From Iris pallida (Eukaryota; Streptophyta; Magnoliopsida; Asparagales; Iridaceae), in contig JANAVB010003999.1 in assembly GCA_029216955.1 (NCBI GenBank), forward strand, positions 3,729,999 to 3,793,998: a stretch of DNA of 64,000 nt, given 5' to 3'. Below the pieces are notes generated by a model. The model was not told the DNA's origin, ran no database searches, and saw only the letters and a program-made list of their open reading frames with translations. Below, in pieces: positions 37,529-49,224 of this stretch (the first letter of the stretch is position 1; every line of letters begins with the position of its first letter). Made by a program: the position numbers and the translations under genes.

Positions 37529-38990
37529 GTCTGAGCACACACTTCACACTTCTCCACCTTACCCCCACATTTGGAGATAAGTCCTAGACTAGACATTTTG
37601 TTAATTCTTTTACAATGAACATGTCCTAGTCTATTATGCCACAACTCAAGAGAATAATCAGAAAATGCAACTGCATTAATGTCATCAAACTGCTTGACAA
37701 GCTGAATTTTAAACATTCTTTCGGTTTGATATGCCTTCCCGAAGTATGTTCCCTTCTTGGACATCACCATCTGACTAGCATTGATGTCCATCCTCAAGCC
37801 TACAATGCAGAGTAGGCTCCCAGAGATCAGGTTCTTGGCAATCGCCGGAACATGCTTCACACCTTGAAGCGTCAGAGTGTTCCCAGAAGTGAGTTTCAGC
37901 TCCATAGTCCCGATCCCCAGAACTTCAGCTTGGGCCTGGTTCGCCATGACAACCTTCTCAGATATCGGCTGGAACGTGACGAACCATTCCTTGCCAGAAC
38001 AGACATGGCAAGTCGCACCAGTGTCTATCCACCAGTCAGAGTCAACCCCCACAGTTGTGACCTGTGCGATCGTAGCAACAATGTTAGAAACCAATGAAAC
38101 CTTATTAGGCTCACCTTTCTCTGATTGTTTAGGCTTGGATCTGCATTCACTCTTGTAGTGGCCTTTCTTGCCACAATTGTAACAAGTCACGTGGGACTTA
38201 GTCTTCTGTTGCTTGAATGAAGGACCCTTCACTTTTAGATTAGTGAAGTCCTTCTTCTTGGGATGAGAAGCCGCCTGCTTCCCCTTGGGATCTCTCGTCT
38301 GCACTAGATTAGCTTTAGCCAACTGTTTGGACAGAGTGTCCACCTTCTGTTGGGAACGCATCTCGTCCTCAACATGGATCTCTTGAAGTAGATCTTCCAA
38401 GCTAATGTCTAGCTTCTTTCTGTGCATCCTTGCATAGAAGGTACTCCATCCAGCAGGAAGTTTTGAGACGATCCCTCCAACGACAAACTTGTCGGGAAGG
38501 GGCATCTCTTCGTCTTCCAGTTTCTGACGTAGCTTCAGAAATTCCTTCACTTGTGGCAACATGGACTTCTCGTCCTCAAAGAGCAATTTGTGATATTTTT
38601 CAACCACAAATATTTTGCTCCTGTTCCTGTCTTCTTCATACAGTTTTTCCACAGACTCCCATAATTCTCTGGTAAGTTCCTTCTTCGAGTAGGATTCTGC
38701 CAGGGAGTCCTCCATAGCATTCAGGATGAGAAGCCTGCAGATGTTATTTTCCCTTCTCCATTTGGTCTGGAGTTTGGTAGCCGTATTGATTGCGGCAGTA
38801 GATCCAGTGTCTGGAACAGAGGGTTCTTCCTCCAACAGAACATGATAAACGTCTTTTAGTTGAAGAGTTAGATAAACCTTTCTCTTCCAGACTTGATAAT
38901 GCTCTCCATCGAACTTTTCTAACTTACAGTAGTCCGATTGGACGAGCGAAGCATTAATGTTTTCCATCTATAAGGATCTTGCTTTGAGAT

Positions 38991-40386
38991 TGTTAGTCCC
39001 GGGGCTTGATCAAAGATGGTAAAACAGATGCAACAGAGATCTACGATGATACAAAAACCAAATAACCCGATTACAATATGGAGGAGGGAAATAGAGAAGA
39101 GAAGATCTCTCGTACTTCCTTGCAAACGTGTTGCAATTGGGACAGAACGAGTTACAAAAATCTAGAGGAAGATGAGAAGAAGAAAATGCTGGGGTGTCAA
39201 AACACCGTTGCTCAAAGCAAGATTCGCCCCACACGAATTGCTTCCAGGAACCAGCAAGTTGAAGAACTTGTGGAACGCTCGAAGTCACCTCTGTTCTGAC
39301 TCCTCGGATGGACTTGCAATGGCGGCAACATCACCTCTCTCTCTCTCTCTCCTTTTCTGACTTATAATTTTCGTAGTTTTCACAAAGGAGGCCAGAAGAG
39401 AGTATATAGAGAGAGGGTGGAAACCCTAGCCGCCTCTTCAGTTATGGAAAGATTGAATCAAATCCCAAAAAGATAGCAACGAGATTAATTCAAATCCCAC
39501 AAAGATAGCAACGAAATTAATTCAAATTCCACAAAGATATGATCTGAATTAATCGCATTGAATCAGTCTTTCCATAACTGACTTGTAGTCTGCACAGTCA
39601 GCGGAACCCTCCATGCGGCAGCAGCAGCCTGGCTGCATGAGCCTCATGGCCGCATGGACCGCATGAGTCGCATGGACCACAAGAGCCGTATGAGCCGCAT
39701 GGACCGCATGTACCACATGAGCCGCATGAGCCGCATGGACCGCATGGACCGCATGGCCGCATGACTGCTGACGTGCTAAGTGCAAAGTATGCCAACAAAA
39801 TATCACATTATGCCTCATGAGCCCATGAGCCCGAGTCCGAGTCCAAGTCGCTAAGCCCCTTTGGGGCTTAGCTCCAAATGGAATTAATCCAAGAGAATGA
39901 CAAAAGCATTAATGCTTAATCCTTGGAGCCTTATTCTTACCTCCTAGTAAAATTACCCACATGGTTCCCTCCTTAGGGTCACCACCCCATGTGCATCTCT
40001 CAACAACACAACCAAGTATATATGTTGAGATAACTCATGGTGCATTTCCGATGTGGGAATAAAATTTTACAAGACATGTTGAGAGCAAGCTCTCTCCATG
40101 TAAAGAAAGCACCAACAATCCCCCACATATCACAACATATATATGTGTCCAGGGTTGAGCATTCCCCACAGTAACTGTCCATTTTGCTTTAGGATAGATG
40201 TCGCTGACGACTTGAATCTTTCCGCATGGGTTAAATAACAATGTGATACAAGAATGGACTACGCCTTGAATTCTGCACCATAATTGTAATTCTTCCCACT
40301 AACAAAGTGTAGTTACGTGTGCTTCTGGCTGCACATTAAAGGCCCTGTACCAGCCTGGTTTCAGTGTATAATTTTGGGCGTCTACA
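38991..40386 (-). repeat. 5' LTR of element B
   Basis: 1396 bp with TGTTAGTCCC..GGCGTCTACA ends. It is about 90 bp shorter than its partner, mostly through a shorter GCCGCATG array (39628-39763). Confidence 0.92.
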
Positions 40387-40836
40387 GGACTCGGTGTATT
40401 TTTTCTAATATAGTATTGCAGTTCTTTCGTGTAGGACTACGATCATTCCGTGGTTTTCTCCCGCATTGAATTTTAGCGTAAAAACTTTTTGTGGTTGCGT
40501 TTGTGCTATTGCACGATTGTATTGGTGTGATTTTGCGCTTGCAGATTTTATCCTTTTAGCTCGGTCCTCACATATTCTCTGAGATCTGTTCCCAACAAAG
40601 TTGTATCATAGCATCAAGCTTGGATATCAGGTGTTTGAGAAAAGATAGAAAATATGGACGTGAAATCAGTTCGTATGGTTAACATGAACGACATAAATTA
40701 TCATTGTTGGAGAAGTAAGATGAAGGATCTACTTTCGTCAAGAAGTTTCCACTACATGTATTTGTTTCCGAGAATGCCATCGACAAATCAAAGAAAGATT
40801 GGTCATTCAAACATAAACAAGTATGTACTTATATCT
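40387..40836 (+). pseudogene. older copia remnant F: LTR end, primer site, gag start
   Basis: An LTR ending ..CTGTTCCCAACA (40597) is followed by TTGTATCATAGC (40601-40612), a two-mismatch version of the tRNA-iMet primer site. A gag start at 40654 then reads MDVKSVRMVNMNDINYHCWR and resembles the first ~55 residues of gag A. Homology fades after about 40 codons and stops at 40836, where a D-family LTR begins. Element B inserted into this LTR. A plus-strand relative of element A, much older and non-functional. Confidence 0.8.
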
Positions 40837-41450
40837 TGTCACGCTACAATACTGGAGAGCGGATGCAGACTCAGGCCAGCTACGCATTACGGAGTACTCC
40901 AATATCTCGAGGTACGATTACAACTGTAACAAGACAAGCATATTACATGACTTCGATCCATTGGTCATACCTGGGTCGAGAATCTTTCTGTGTCTCAATT
41001 CCATCGATCAAGTAAACAATAAGGTAATCATGTTATTTATATCATCATCAGTAAAATAACTAACAGTAGGGTGTCCCAAACTATCTAACATAGATAATCA
41101 TGAAGCAAGTGTAGTCTAGTATATATATAACCATGTTGCCGTAGCTGAAATATACTCCCGAGCTAACACGTGTCATTTGGCTAAACGTCTAAAAGAATAT
41201 ACATAATATATATATTGATGAAGAGATTAGAAACCTACTCAAGCGCTCGGGCTGCAACCCTCCAGGTGTGAACCAACGAGCGAGAGATACAATAGATCCT
41301 CAGACTTCGGTATGAAATCTGGTCATGCGAAATTAGATGAGTCAACCCCAAATATCGAGTACCATAAAAAAACTCTAAAATATGTTAAAACAAAACATGC
41401 AAGCAAATAATGTTAATACATTAAGTAAATAAAGAACTGGATGTTGGTTC
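40837..41450 (-). mobile_element. decayed D-family LTR fragment
   Basis: Begins TGTCACGCTACAATACTGGA and is alignable with the start of 54820-58357, with many changes. The parallel segment near 41200-41380 includes GGTCATGCGAAATTAGATGA against GGCCATGCAAAACCAGTGGG. The right end is not clear. Confidence 0.6.
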
Positions 41451-42049
41451 ATGGGCCTTTGATAGAGTAGTAACTAATTAGGGAGTAACTAATACTACAA
41501 CATCTCACTCACAAATACTTGATCAGGTGTCGTCCATTTATTGGACGAACCCTTTTTTGAACACATATGAATTAATGCCTAGCCCTTGCCTGAATTCTTC
41601 CCTCACACTGCACATGTTCTCAGGATGACAGTTGTACAACCATGCATGAACGATGTCGCAAGTAGTAATTCATATCCATTAATGTTATGGATATGTAGAT
41701 ACTTCTGCAAAGATGAATACGCATTGTTTAGTATGAAAAATATTGGTTAGCGTACGTAAATCATTCATTAATATCTAGAAAGTTAAATATATATCAATTA
41801 TTGTCAGTATTGATTAATACCAATTCCTATGTAATTATTAATCGATATTAAACCCCAAAACACTTGCTTACATACAATGGGTGGCTCAGAATATATAATA
41901 ATCAAACTTCATTCCTATCTTGTATATATTATGTATAATTATCTAAGTTTTTCTCATATGTAGTATCATAAGTTCATATCAGATGAGTACCTATTGTTGA
42001 ACAAAAGTAGAAGCACCACAACAATGTAAAGCTAAGAAAAGTAATTACA
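41451..42049. other. intergenic DNA, nothing recognised
   Basis: No supported gene. It may be the tail of the decayed LTR. Confidence 0.4.
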
Positions 42050-43613
42050 CACTAGAAAAGAATGATGTGTCGTCTAATTATCATTTCCAAGTATAGGGAA
42101 AATATTCATAGGGTCATTGTCAAGTCCAGGCTATTATTTTTAGCATCGCCTGACCATGGCCATCGTCACAACATCGTTTTTATCTCATTAGAGTTTGGAT
42201 TGTTGCTCAAAGGTCGGCTCATTAGTACCTTTGCTACTAAGTAGTAGAGTACTTAAATAAAGTGTGGTATTGTCCTCTTTCTACTTGTTATTTGTTTATT
42301 ACTATCTTTTGATGGACTTAAGTTCCTGTTTTTACCTGTGCTAAACACCAAAAAGTGCACTAGGTATTAATTAGTAGTATATGAGCTTGACTCAACATTT
42401 AGTTAGATAGCTTATGAATTGCTCTCAGTTCAAATCAAGTAGGCCTGTCAATGGTAGCTTATTGGTCGAATATTGACATTACCATATCCTAACCATTCAC
42501 TATCGGATATATCCGATAACTATCCGATATCCGATCGGATATAAATTTTTGCTACCGTATCCGTTACCGATAATTTTAACGGATAACGTATAATATCCGA
42601 ACCAATAAGATTACTAAAAAAATATTTAAAAATGGAAGGAAAAAAATCAGAACCAGCAGATTTTGTCAAGAAACAACAGATTTTTACATTGAAACGACAG
42701 ATTTTGTGTAAAAATAGCAGATTTTCACATTGAAATATCAGAAGCAGCAGATTTTCACATTGGAACAGCATATTTTGTCAGATATATGTGCTGATTTTCA
42801 CATTGAAATATCATAAGCAGCAGATTTCTATGCATACATTGAATACATTTGCACCAAAAAAAATTCCACAAGCACATATAACTAATAGTCCCATGCATAC
42901 ATTGACTATATTTTAGAATTATTAAATAATTTAAATATTATTGGTTCGGATATTATTGGTCCGGATATGACACTTACCGTATCCGCATCCGATATCCGAA
43001 TCCGTATCCGAAATTTTGGATATTTTCGGTTCAAATACGGATCGGATACGAATTTTCGGTCTACCATTGACAGGCCTAAAATCAAGTCTAGCTACCTACT
43101 GAGCCCCGTACTATACGAGCTTGGACAAATACATAACAAAATAGAAAGGAAAGTTGGGTTAAAAGCTCATCTCATTCAATATTAATGAATCAGTTTACAA
43201 ATTAGCAGAACTTTGCACAAAATATAAAGGAAACCAAAAGATATAACATAATAATGATTTAGCCAAAATCAACCAAAATACATAACAAGATTAATGAGAA
43301 GTCTGAATGCAGTAGCTTTATTTTATATCTGCCTTCATGCTCTAGCTCTAACTCCTATTTTATAGTATATATCCGTGCAACATAGTTTTTAATGCTTCTT
43401 TTTTATGACCAACTTTAATTTCTTCTCTTTTCTTTTCTTTTTTTCTTTTTTCCTAAATATATGTTATTTACATATTTCAGCAGACCACATAAATTTATAA
43501 TGTGTTTTACATAAATAGTCGATCACGGATGAGTCGCAAGTCCGTCGCTATACAGGCTACTGTTTCGTATCTGTCGCTAAGGTCCGTCGTTAATTAACTA
43601 TATTTTTGTAGTG
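42050..43613. mobile_element. possible CACTA element; right terminus clear, left terminus doubtful
   Basis: At 43520-43613 the minus strand begins CACTACAAAAATATAG and carries GACGGACC, GCGACAGA and GCGACGGAC subterminal repeats, typical of En/Spm (CACTA) ends. CACTAGAAAAGAATGATG at 42050 could be the partner, but the 3-bp flanks do not match (ACA and CAC). No transposase is visible. A hAT MITE lies inside. Confidence 0.5.
42440..43078. mobile_element. hAT-type MITE, 639 bp, perfect 8-bp target duplication
   Basis: Perfect inverted ends TAGGCCTGTCAATGGTAG, flanked by AAATCAAG at 42432-42439 and 43079-43086. The interior is full of GGATATCCGA/TCGGATA units (about 42500-42600 and 42950-43055) and is non-coding. 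Confidence 0.93.
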
Positions 43614-45119
43614 CACAAGAATGTTTTATAGGATTTAGTATCAATAAAAAATTAAGATCTCCCTTTACTCTTGATTTTTTTTTTAATTGTTAGAACTTAT
43701 AAGACCAGTAGTTAAACAGTTCAGTAATGTACTTTGAGACAAGTAGAGTTAACACAAAGACTCAATCTTGAGAGAGAGATCCTACCTCTCTAAAGCTTTA
43801 TAAAGCCCCTATAGAAACCATAGTAGTAATATCAAGATGAGAAAGCCCCTAAAGAATCTATTTCATAGTTAGAGAGAACTAGAACATCACTGCATATAGT
43901 TAGAGAGAACTAACTACAATTAATAGTTAGAGAGAACTAGAACATCACTGCATATTGGAGAACATAACCTTAGTGATAAGCTTAGAGAGAACTGCAACAT
44001 GGAATAGGTCTGAAGACCTAGACCCTAGCTAGTTACTAGAGTGGTAATGGCTTGTGGGTCTGCAACTTCATGCCCATTGTTGTCCACCAATCTTTGGATG
44101 TGGTTGATTTGTTATCAGAAATTTTCATCCAGAGGGAATGACATTTGGATGGTAGAAGAACTTGATTTGTTATATGTACTTGATTTGTTGGTAGAGAGAA
44201 CTTGATTTGTTATCAGAAATTAGCTGCACCAGAAATTTTCTTCTACCAATAAGAACTTGATTTGTTATAAAAAAATTCTGAATAGAACTTGATTTGTTTA
44301 CAAACTAGAAAGTTAGAGAGAACTTGATTTGTTATGTGTACTTGATTTGTTGGTAGAAGAACTTAGAATACCTATCCCCTTCTTGCAGCTAATGACATTT
44401 GGCTTTTGGTGCTAGTTCTTGTTCCTCCTTGTGGGTATACTTAATATTAATATCAATAGAACAAAGCAATGTTTCTCCCCACATCCTATAGCTTCATTGA
44501 AAATATCAGCCTGTAACTAGGACTATAAGTCTGCTAGCCTGCTTCTGATTTCTGAGACGATAGGTCTGCAACTTGTTTTCCATCTCTCTAGTTAGTTCCG
44601 GACTACTTCCAGTCTGTGGACCATCCGAAACATTACATATAATGATAAGTATCTTAATCTGAGGACTTTTTGTATCCGAAAGGTATGGGATTAGTAGTTC
44701 TTGGCTCATGTTCTAACTAGGGCTGGCCCGAAGGGTTAGATTGTCCTATCCGGAGGTAATTTTAGTTGCCCCTTGACCCATACTATGGACCGGTTCTAGG
44801 ATATCACCCACGACCCCATCCTCTTCTAGGATCATGCTAAGCTTGGAGGGTTGTCCTAGCAGAGGGGGGTCGTTGCCCAAGCCCGACAACCCGACGTCTT
44901 GTCAGGCTTACCTCTGGGCCAGGACCATCATCGGATTACGGTGTCTTGATTTAGTGCTAAGGTGTGAAAAATGAGCCTTTTGAAGTTGATTTATCCAAAG
45001 TCTTTAATTTACCTAAGCACCTATAAAGCTTACACATAATTCTCTGAGGTTGGGATTTTCTATGGGACCAAGTCTAAGAACATCCTTGATTAATAGGCAC
45101 CTCAGCAAGAACAGCACTG
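43614..45119. other. intergenic DNA with local duplications
   Basis: No gene supported. A GTTAGAGAGAACTAGAACAT block is repeated at about 43866-43965, and an ACTTGATTTGTTA motif recurs about seven times at 44160-44350. Confidence 0.5.
44160..44352. repeat. irregular ACTTGATTTGTTA repeat
   Basis: About seven copies of GAACTTGATTTGTTA with spacers containing GGTAGA or AGAAATT. Non-coding. Confidence 0.75.
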
Positions 45120-45315
45120 GCTATGCAATTGCTGAAATCATTTAGAACATTTTTGGTATGTGTAGCCCTCCAAATTACATCTCCCTGCTAAATCCAGCAA
45201 CGCTCAAGTCCCCCATGATTAGCCAAGGCAAAGTTTATTTTATTGCCAAGGCCTGTGACCATGATAGCTTTTTATCAGAGTAGAGATTGGAAGCATAAAC
45301 TATAGATAAACCCTA
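45120..45315 (-). pseudogene. LINE (L1-type) endonuclease fragment
   Basis: On the minus strand one frame reads IVYASNLYSDKKLSW and, one frame over, LPWLIMGDLS. These match the VYASN..R..LW and PWLIMGDFN blocks of plant LINE apurinic endonucleases at the right spacing. A frameshift and stops break it. No RT portion is evident nearby. Confidence 0.7.
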
Positions 45316-45458
45316 AAAAATAGGGTTAGGAGTGGGTAAAGAATAATAGAAGTTTGACAATATTAGGGCTATATTTCTATTAGGGAGTTTTTGCCCTCTC
45401 CCAACAATAAGGCGATTTGTGAGCAGCATAATTCCATAATAAAAAATAAAAAAAGATA

Positions 45459-45796
45459 TTTGTCCCTCCAAAGTACTTCTCTTTATGTGACAACTTACGT
45501 GTCGTCTGACATGGCAGTTGACAAGACAGATTTTAAAATTAAAAATTAAAATTAACATTAAAATTAAAATTAATATAAGTATAAAACTAACATTATATTA
45601 ATATTAAAGGTTAAAATTAATATTAACAGTAATGTCAATATTAACATTAATATTAACATTAAAATTAAAATTAACATTAGAAAATTGGGTAATTGATTTT
45701 TCGGGTTCGAATTTGCCATGTCAGCTGACATGTCAGATGCCACGTCAGCTGCCACGTAAAGAGCAATAGTTTGTAGGGACATTTTGGAGGTCCGAA
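45459..45796. mobile_element. MITE-like element, second copy of the 3165-3486 family
   Basis: Same plan: CTCCAAAGTACTTCTC.. at the left, ..GGGACATTTTGGAGG at the right, an ACGTGTCGTCTGACATG block, and an ATTAACATTAA core array. The ends are less symmetrical than in the first copy. Confidence 0.6.
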
Positions 45797-46491
45797 TAGC
45801 ATTACTCTTCCAGAAAATATGAAGATTTGTGAATAACATGTCCACAACAAACTAAGCCTAGGAAAAAGCATAAACTAAAGGATTTTTACTTGGCATTTCT
45901 ATCCTAGGATTTACTTCGTGTTCTCTGTCCTGAAATAGGACCATCAGTTCTAAACGCATATCAAATTGAAAACAAATAATTAATTCATGAAATTTGGTTT
46001 GCAGGTTCATAACATGTTAGGATAGGTGCTGGAAAAATTTCAGATAAAAATAATTCGGGAGTTCAAGTTATGCTACTTGGAATCTGGCTTATTTTTATAT
46101 AGTTGCGAATTCAGCAACGCATATTCACGTAAGGATTTTTAATAAATAGCAATTAAATTCAATAAATCTCCAGTTTCCAGTATGTCGTAGGACTTCGTTT
46201 AGGTTTTATAAAAAAAAATTCTAGAGGTGCAAAGTTTTATTAGGGCTAAGAGTTATTCATGAACTACTTCAGGGTGTTCCTAATAAAATCAGAGTTTACT
46301 CTAGAATTTTTAGCATTTTATAAACAATGTCCTAAAATTCACTAAAAATAAGTATTAAAAATTAGAGAGGATGAGGATCTTACCTGTAAAATTTCAATGC
46401 CAAAAGACTTCGGGAGCTATGACAAATCGTGGTTGGAAGACATTATTACCCTAAAAAATTGGGCAACCAAACCTTCTCTCAAAATCACAAG

Positions 46492-46496
<5 letters not shown>
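45797..46496. other. intergenic DNA, nothing recognised
   Basis: No supported gene or repeat. Confidence 0.5.

Positions 46497-46534
<38 letters not shown>
46497..46534. repeat. (AT)n microsatellite
   Basis: Pure AT run bordering a MITE. Confidence 0.9.
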
Positions 46535-46538
<4 letters not shown>

Positions 46539-46676
46539 GAGGTGAGGTGCCACCTTATAGGTTGTGGATATGTCTCACCCCTATGCTACCATCATGTACC
46601 AAAAAGTGTGCAAATGTATGATGATAGTATGTGAGGTGACATATAGCCCTCTCACGATGAGATGACACTTCACCTC

Positions 46677-46680
<4 letters not shown>
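46535..46680. mobile_element. 146-bp fold-back MITE between two (TA)n tracts
   Basis: Ends AAGGGAGGTGAGGTGCCA and (reverse complement) AAGGGAGGTGAAGTGTCA pair and continue as an imperfect hairpin. Each end abuts a TA microsatellite. Confidence 0.75.

Positions 46681-46733
<53 letters not shown>
46681..46733. repeat. (TA)n microsatellite
   Basis: Pure TA run on the other side of the MITE. Confidence 0.9.
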
Positions 46734-46734
<1 letters not shown>

Positions 46735-46824
46735 TATACAAAACACAAAGGTTTTTGAATCCTAGGGCTGACTGTGCCAAGATAAAGAGTGGTTGGGATT
46801 TAATCTTGGTGAATCAACGGTTGT

Positions 46825-46900
46825 GGGGTTTTATAGGGAAGAGCATTATTGGGAGTGGGGTTTTATGGGGAAGAGCATTATTGGGAGTGGGGTTTTATCG
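46825..46900. repeat. short tandem repeat of GAGCATTATTGGGAGTGGGG
   Basis: Two adjacent ~37-bp units containing TTTTATGGGGAAGAGCATTA. A third partial one lies near 46978. Confidence 0.75.
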
Positions 46901-47130
46901 GGAATCCAAAGATGGGGATTTAATATTTTGATGGTTGGGATTTAATATTTTGATGGGGGCCTCATAATGGTTGTGGATGAGCATTATTGAGAGTGGGGTT
47001 TTATGGGAAATCCAAATAAAATTCACATCCAGCAGTGGTTGGGATTTAATATTTTGATGGGGGCCTCAAAATTATTATTGTTCGTTTAAAATTGGGGGTC
47101 CAAGATTTTGAGGGGGAATACCTTAAATGA

Positions 47131-47161
47131 ACCATGCCCTATAGGCACGGGTTATGACTAG
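47131..47161 (+). mobile_element. Helitron 3' terminus
   Basis: ATGCCCTATAGGCACGGGTT forms a small GC hairpin and is followed by ATGA and CTAG|T. It is the most canonical of the four Helitron-like ends here. The element would lie to the left, perhaps including 46740-47130. The 5' TC end is not identified. Confidence 0.65.
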
Positions 47162-47177
47162 TATATATATAGAGAGA

Positions 47178-47607
47178 GGCTTAATTGCAATTTGATACTC
47201 TCAACTATTTCACTTTTTCAAGTTAATATCCCAAACTTTTTTTGGTAACAAATTGCTACCTCAACTATTCAATATGTTCAAGTTGGTACCCTCTGTCACC
47301 CAGAGGTTAGTTTTTGTCTCTTTCAAAAAAGATCATTTTGATCTACTTACACTTCTTCTTTTTCCAATATGCTTCCTGGTGATGACCTCGCCCTAGTCCA
47401 TTCTCTTTCAGTTTTTTCTCCTAATTTTTTGTAGTCTGTTTTCTTTCTACATAATGTCTCATCTACTCTCCATTCCTATATGCCCTAGTCCATTCTCTTT
47501 CAGTTTTTTCTCCTAAATTTTCTGTAGTCTATTTTCTTTATACATAATCTCTCATATACCCTCAATTCCTATATGCAGTTTATAATTTTTCCATGTCAGT
47601 GACCTCC

Positions 47608-47647
<40 letters not shown>

Positions 47648-49224
47648 CTTTGGGAATTTGATTAAACCGAATTTCAATTTCTTATCTTCTCTCATGGGCG
47701 GCCCTGGGCCAGGGCAGCCTGGGCGATGGCCCAGGGCCCCAACATTATAGGGGGCACAAAATCTTTTTATTAGTTTATAGTTAAGGCTAGCCCAGGGCCC
47801 AATGTTTTTTTTTTTGTAACTGTTGATATTTAGCCAGGGCCCAAGTCCAGTTTTTAGTCATATTGGAACTAGTTTGGGAGACCGGTTAGGGCAGGCGAGT
47901 AGGCGCACGATCTTCCTCTTCTCCGTTATCAACTCTTCGTCTTCTCCATTCTATACTTCCGCTTCTCAAAAAATTATGAAGAAATTAAGCCAAATGCAAC
48001 ATATCTCTCTCTAGAATATCAAATCCCATTGATTCTCACAACATCTGTCATCTTGATCTCCATCCGTCTGCTCAATCCATTCAGAGAGCATCCAGAAGGC
48101 CAGAATCACTTTCCTCCGACTCCAGTGTGTTGCGTGGCCTCAAGTTGCCATTGAAGAAGAAAAAGATCTTGAAGGTAAAGTAATGTGTTTTGATAATAAT
48201 CTAAAGTAGTTTTTTCTTCCCTTTAGAAGAAAAGTTAAATTACATGTATTATTTAGTTGTCCTCTTGTGTTCTATAGTTCCATTTTTTCTTCAATGATGA
48301 CTGACGAGTATTTATAATTTTTCATCGATCATTCAATGTCAAGATGGGGTGTTATACAATATGCAATCTTGGTTGTGTGGCACCCGGTCTTTGTTAAAGT
48401 GAGCTTTTGCACTTATATTTTTAGTTTGATCATCAAGAACTCACACTAATGGAAGTCCTTTGCACCACTTCTCATTCGTTAGTTTACGTGACTGTCTACT
48501 TTGTGAGTTCTCTAACTTAGTAATTTGGTTTGTAGTTCTCTTCTCAAGTAGTAAAACCTTCAGTTTTTAAACATAAATTAGTTGCATAGACATGTTTTCC
48601 AAAAGGCCAGTAGTGGAGATTTGTTGAAATTTGCCAGTAGTGGGGGTCTTTCTTATTGTATTTCTCTTGCTTAATTTATTCAAATTATTTGTTTATAACA
48701 ATGGATCAATCAGTTGTACAAACTACGAGTCTAGGATGATTGTGTTGTTAATGTCTGCCACATGTTTGTTGTATTGTTACTGTCAATTATTTCTAGGACT
48801 TACAATTTTGATTATAGTAGATACACTTTTACCATCTACACATCTGTTCTCAATATTCCTTAAGCCTGCAAACTATTACATTGCATGTGGCAAGTAGAGG
48901 AAGAAAAAATAATCAAAGCTTCGCACCATTACCTTCTTTGTTACTAAATTTTTTGACTTTCCGGGTAAAGTTTTTAGGAAGGGCATTTTTTTTAGTTTTG
49001 CCCCGAGCACAAAAATGATCAGGGCCGCCCCTGTCTTCTCTTTCTATTCGTACAAGAGCCTTAAGAGATTAATGTCTTTTTTTTTTTTTTATCTTTTTAC
49101 CTTTGTCGTTAACGTCGTTAGGGTACTAAGTTATAGTTGAGGTAGCAATTTGTTACAAAAAAAAAGTTTAGGATATCAACTTGAAAAAGTGTAATTGTTG
49201 AGGGTATCAAGTTGCAATTAAGTC
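47178..49224. mobile_element. long-TIR (Mutator-like) non-autonomous element carrying a nested hAT element
   Basis: Left end GGCTTAATTGCAATTTGATA and (reverse complement) right end GACTTAATTGCAACTTGATA begin inverted repeats of about 110-120 bases that include CAAATTGCTACCTCAACTAT. Without the nested element it is about 0.7 kb. Flanks are low-complexity TA/GA, so the target duplication cannot be read. No transposase. Confidence 0.8.
47693..49033. mobile_element. nested hAT-type element, 1341 bp, exact 8-bp duplication
   Basis: Ends CATGGGCGGCCCTG and (reverse complement) CAGGGGCGGCCCTG, flanked by TCTTCTCT at 47685-47692 and 49034-49041. Open frames inside (for example 48631-48897) show no transposase motifs, so it is probably a deletion derivative. 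Confidence 0.9.

Larger units (their letters stand above)
19989..38967 (-). pseudogene. gag-pol of copia element B, interrupted by LTR D and one stop
   Basis: Coding parts are 38967-37524 and 22462-19989. Without the insertion the frame is continuous across the TCTTC duplication and specifies about 1305 aa. Seen: gag; a CCHC knuckle at residues 262-275 (CYNCGKKGHYKSEC); protease DTGA (315); LWHNRLGH to CEVC of the integrase zinc region, where D has inserted; the integrase core (HSDICDF, LRSDRGGEY, SNGVAERKNRT); RT with YVDDMLI; and RNase H with ESEFYAL. A TGA at 20364-20366 replaces an expected Trp in the RNase H region (GGATIS|W). One nonsense change plus the 15-kb insertion are the only lesions I can see, so B was probably intact or nearly so when D landed. 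Confidence 0.92.
17697..40386 (-). mobile_element. Ty1/copia retrotransposon B, split by solo LTR D
   Basis: The two LTRs (17697-19182 and 38991-40386) have TGT..ACA ends and are flanked by GGACT on both sides. With inserted D and its target copy removed, B is about 7.6 kb. Minus-strand order: LTR, short leader, gag-pol, a roughly 0.8-kb 3' region with tandem repeats, LTR. It differs clearly in sequence from element A. No tRNA-iMet primer site is evident just inside the 5' LTR, which is followed directly by ATCTCAAAGC, so another primer is likely. Confidence 0.93.

Noticed and set aside
42050..42061. Definite left end of a CACTA element
   Set aside because: CACTAGAAAAG is similar but the 3-bp flanks do not match those at 43614, so it is reported only as a possibility.
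48631..48897. 88-codon hydrophobic frame inside the nested hAT element
   Set aside because: AT-rich, no transposase or membrane-protein family recognised; probably chance.
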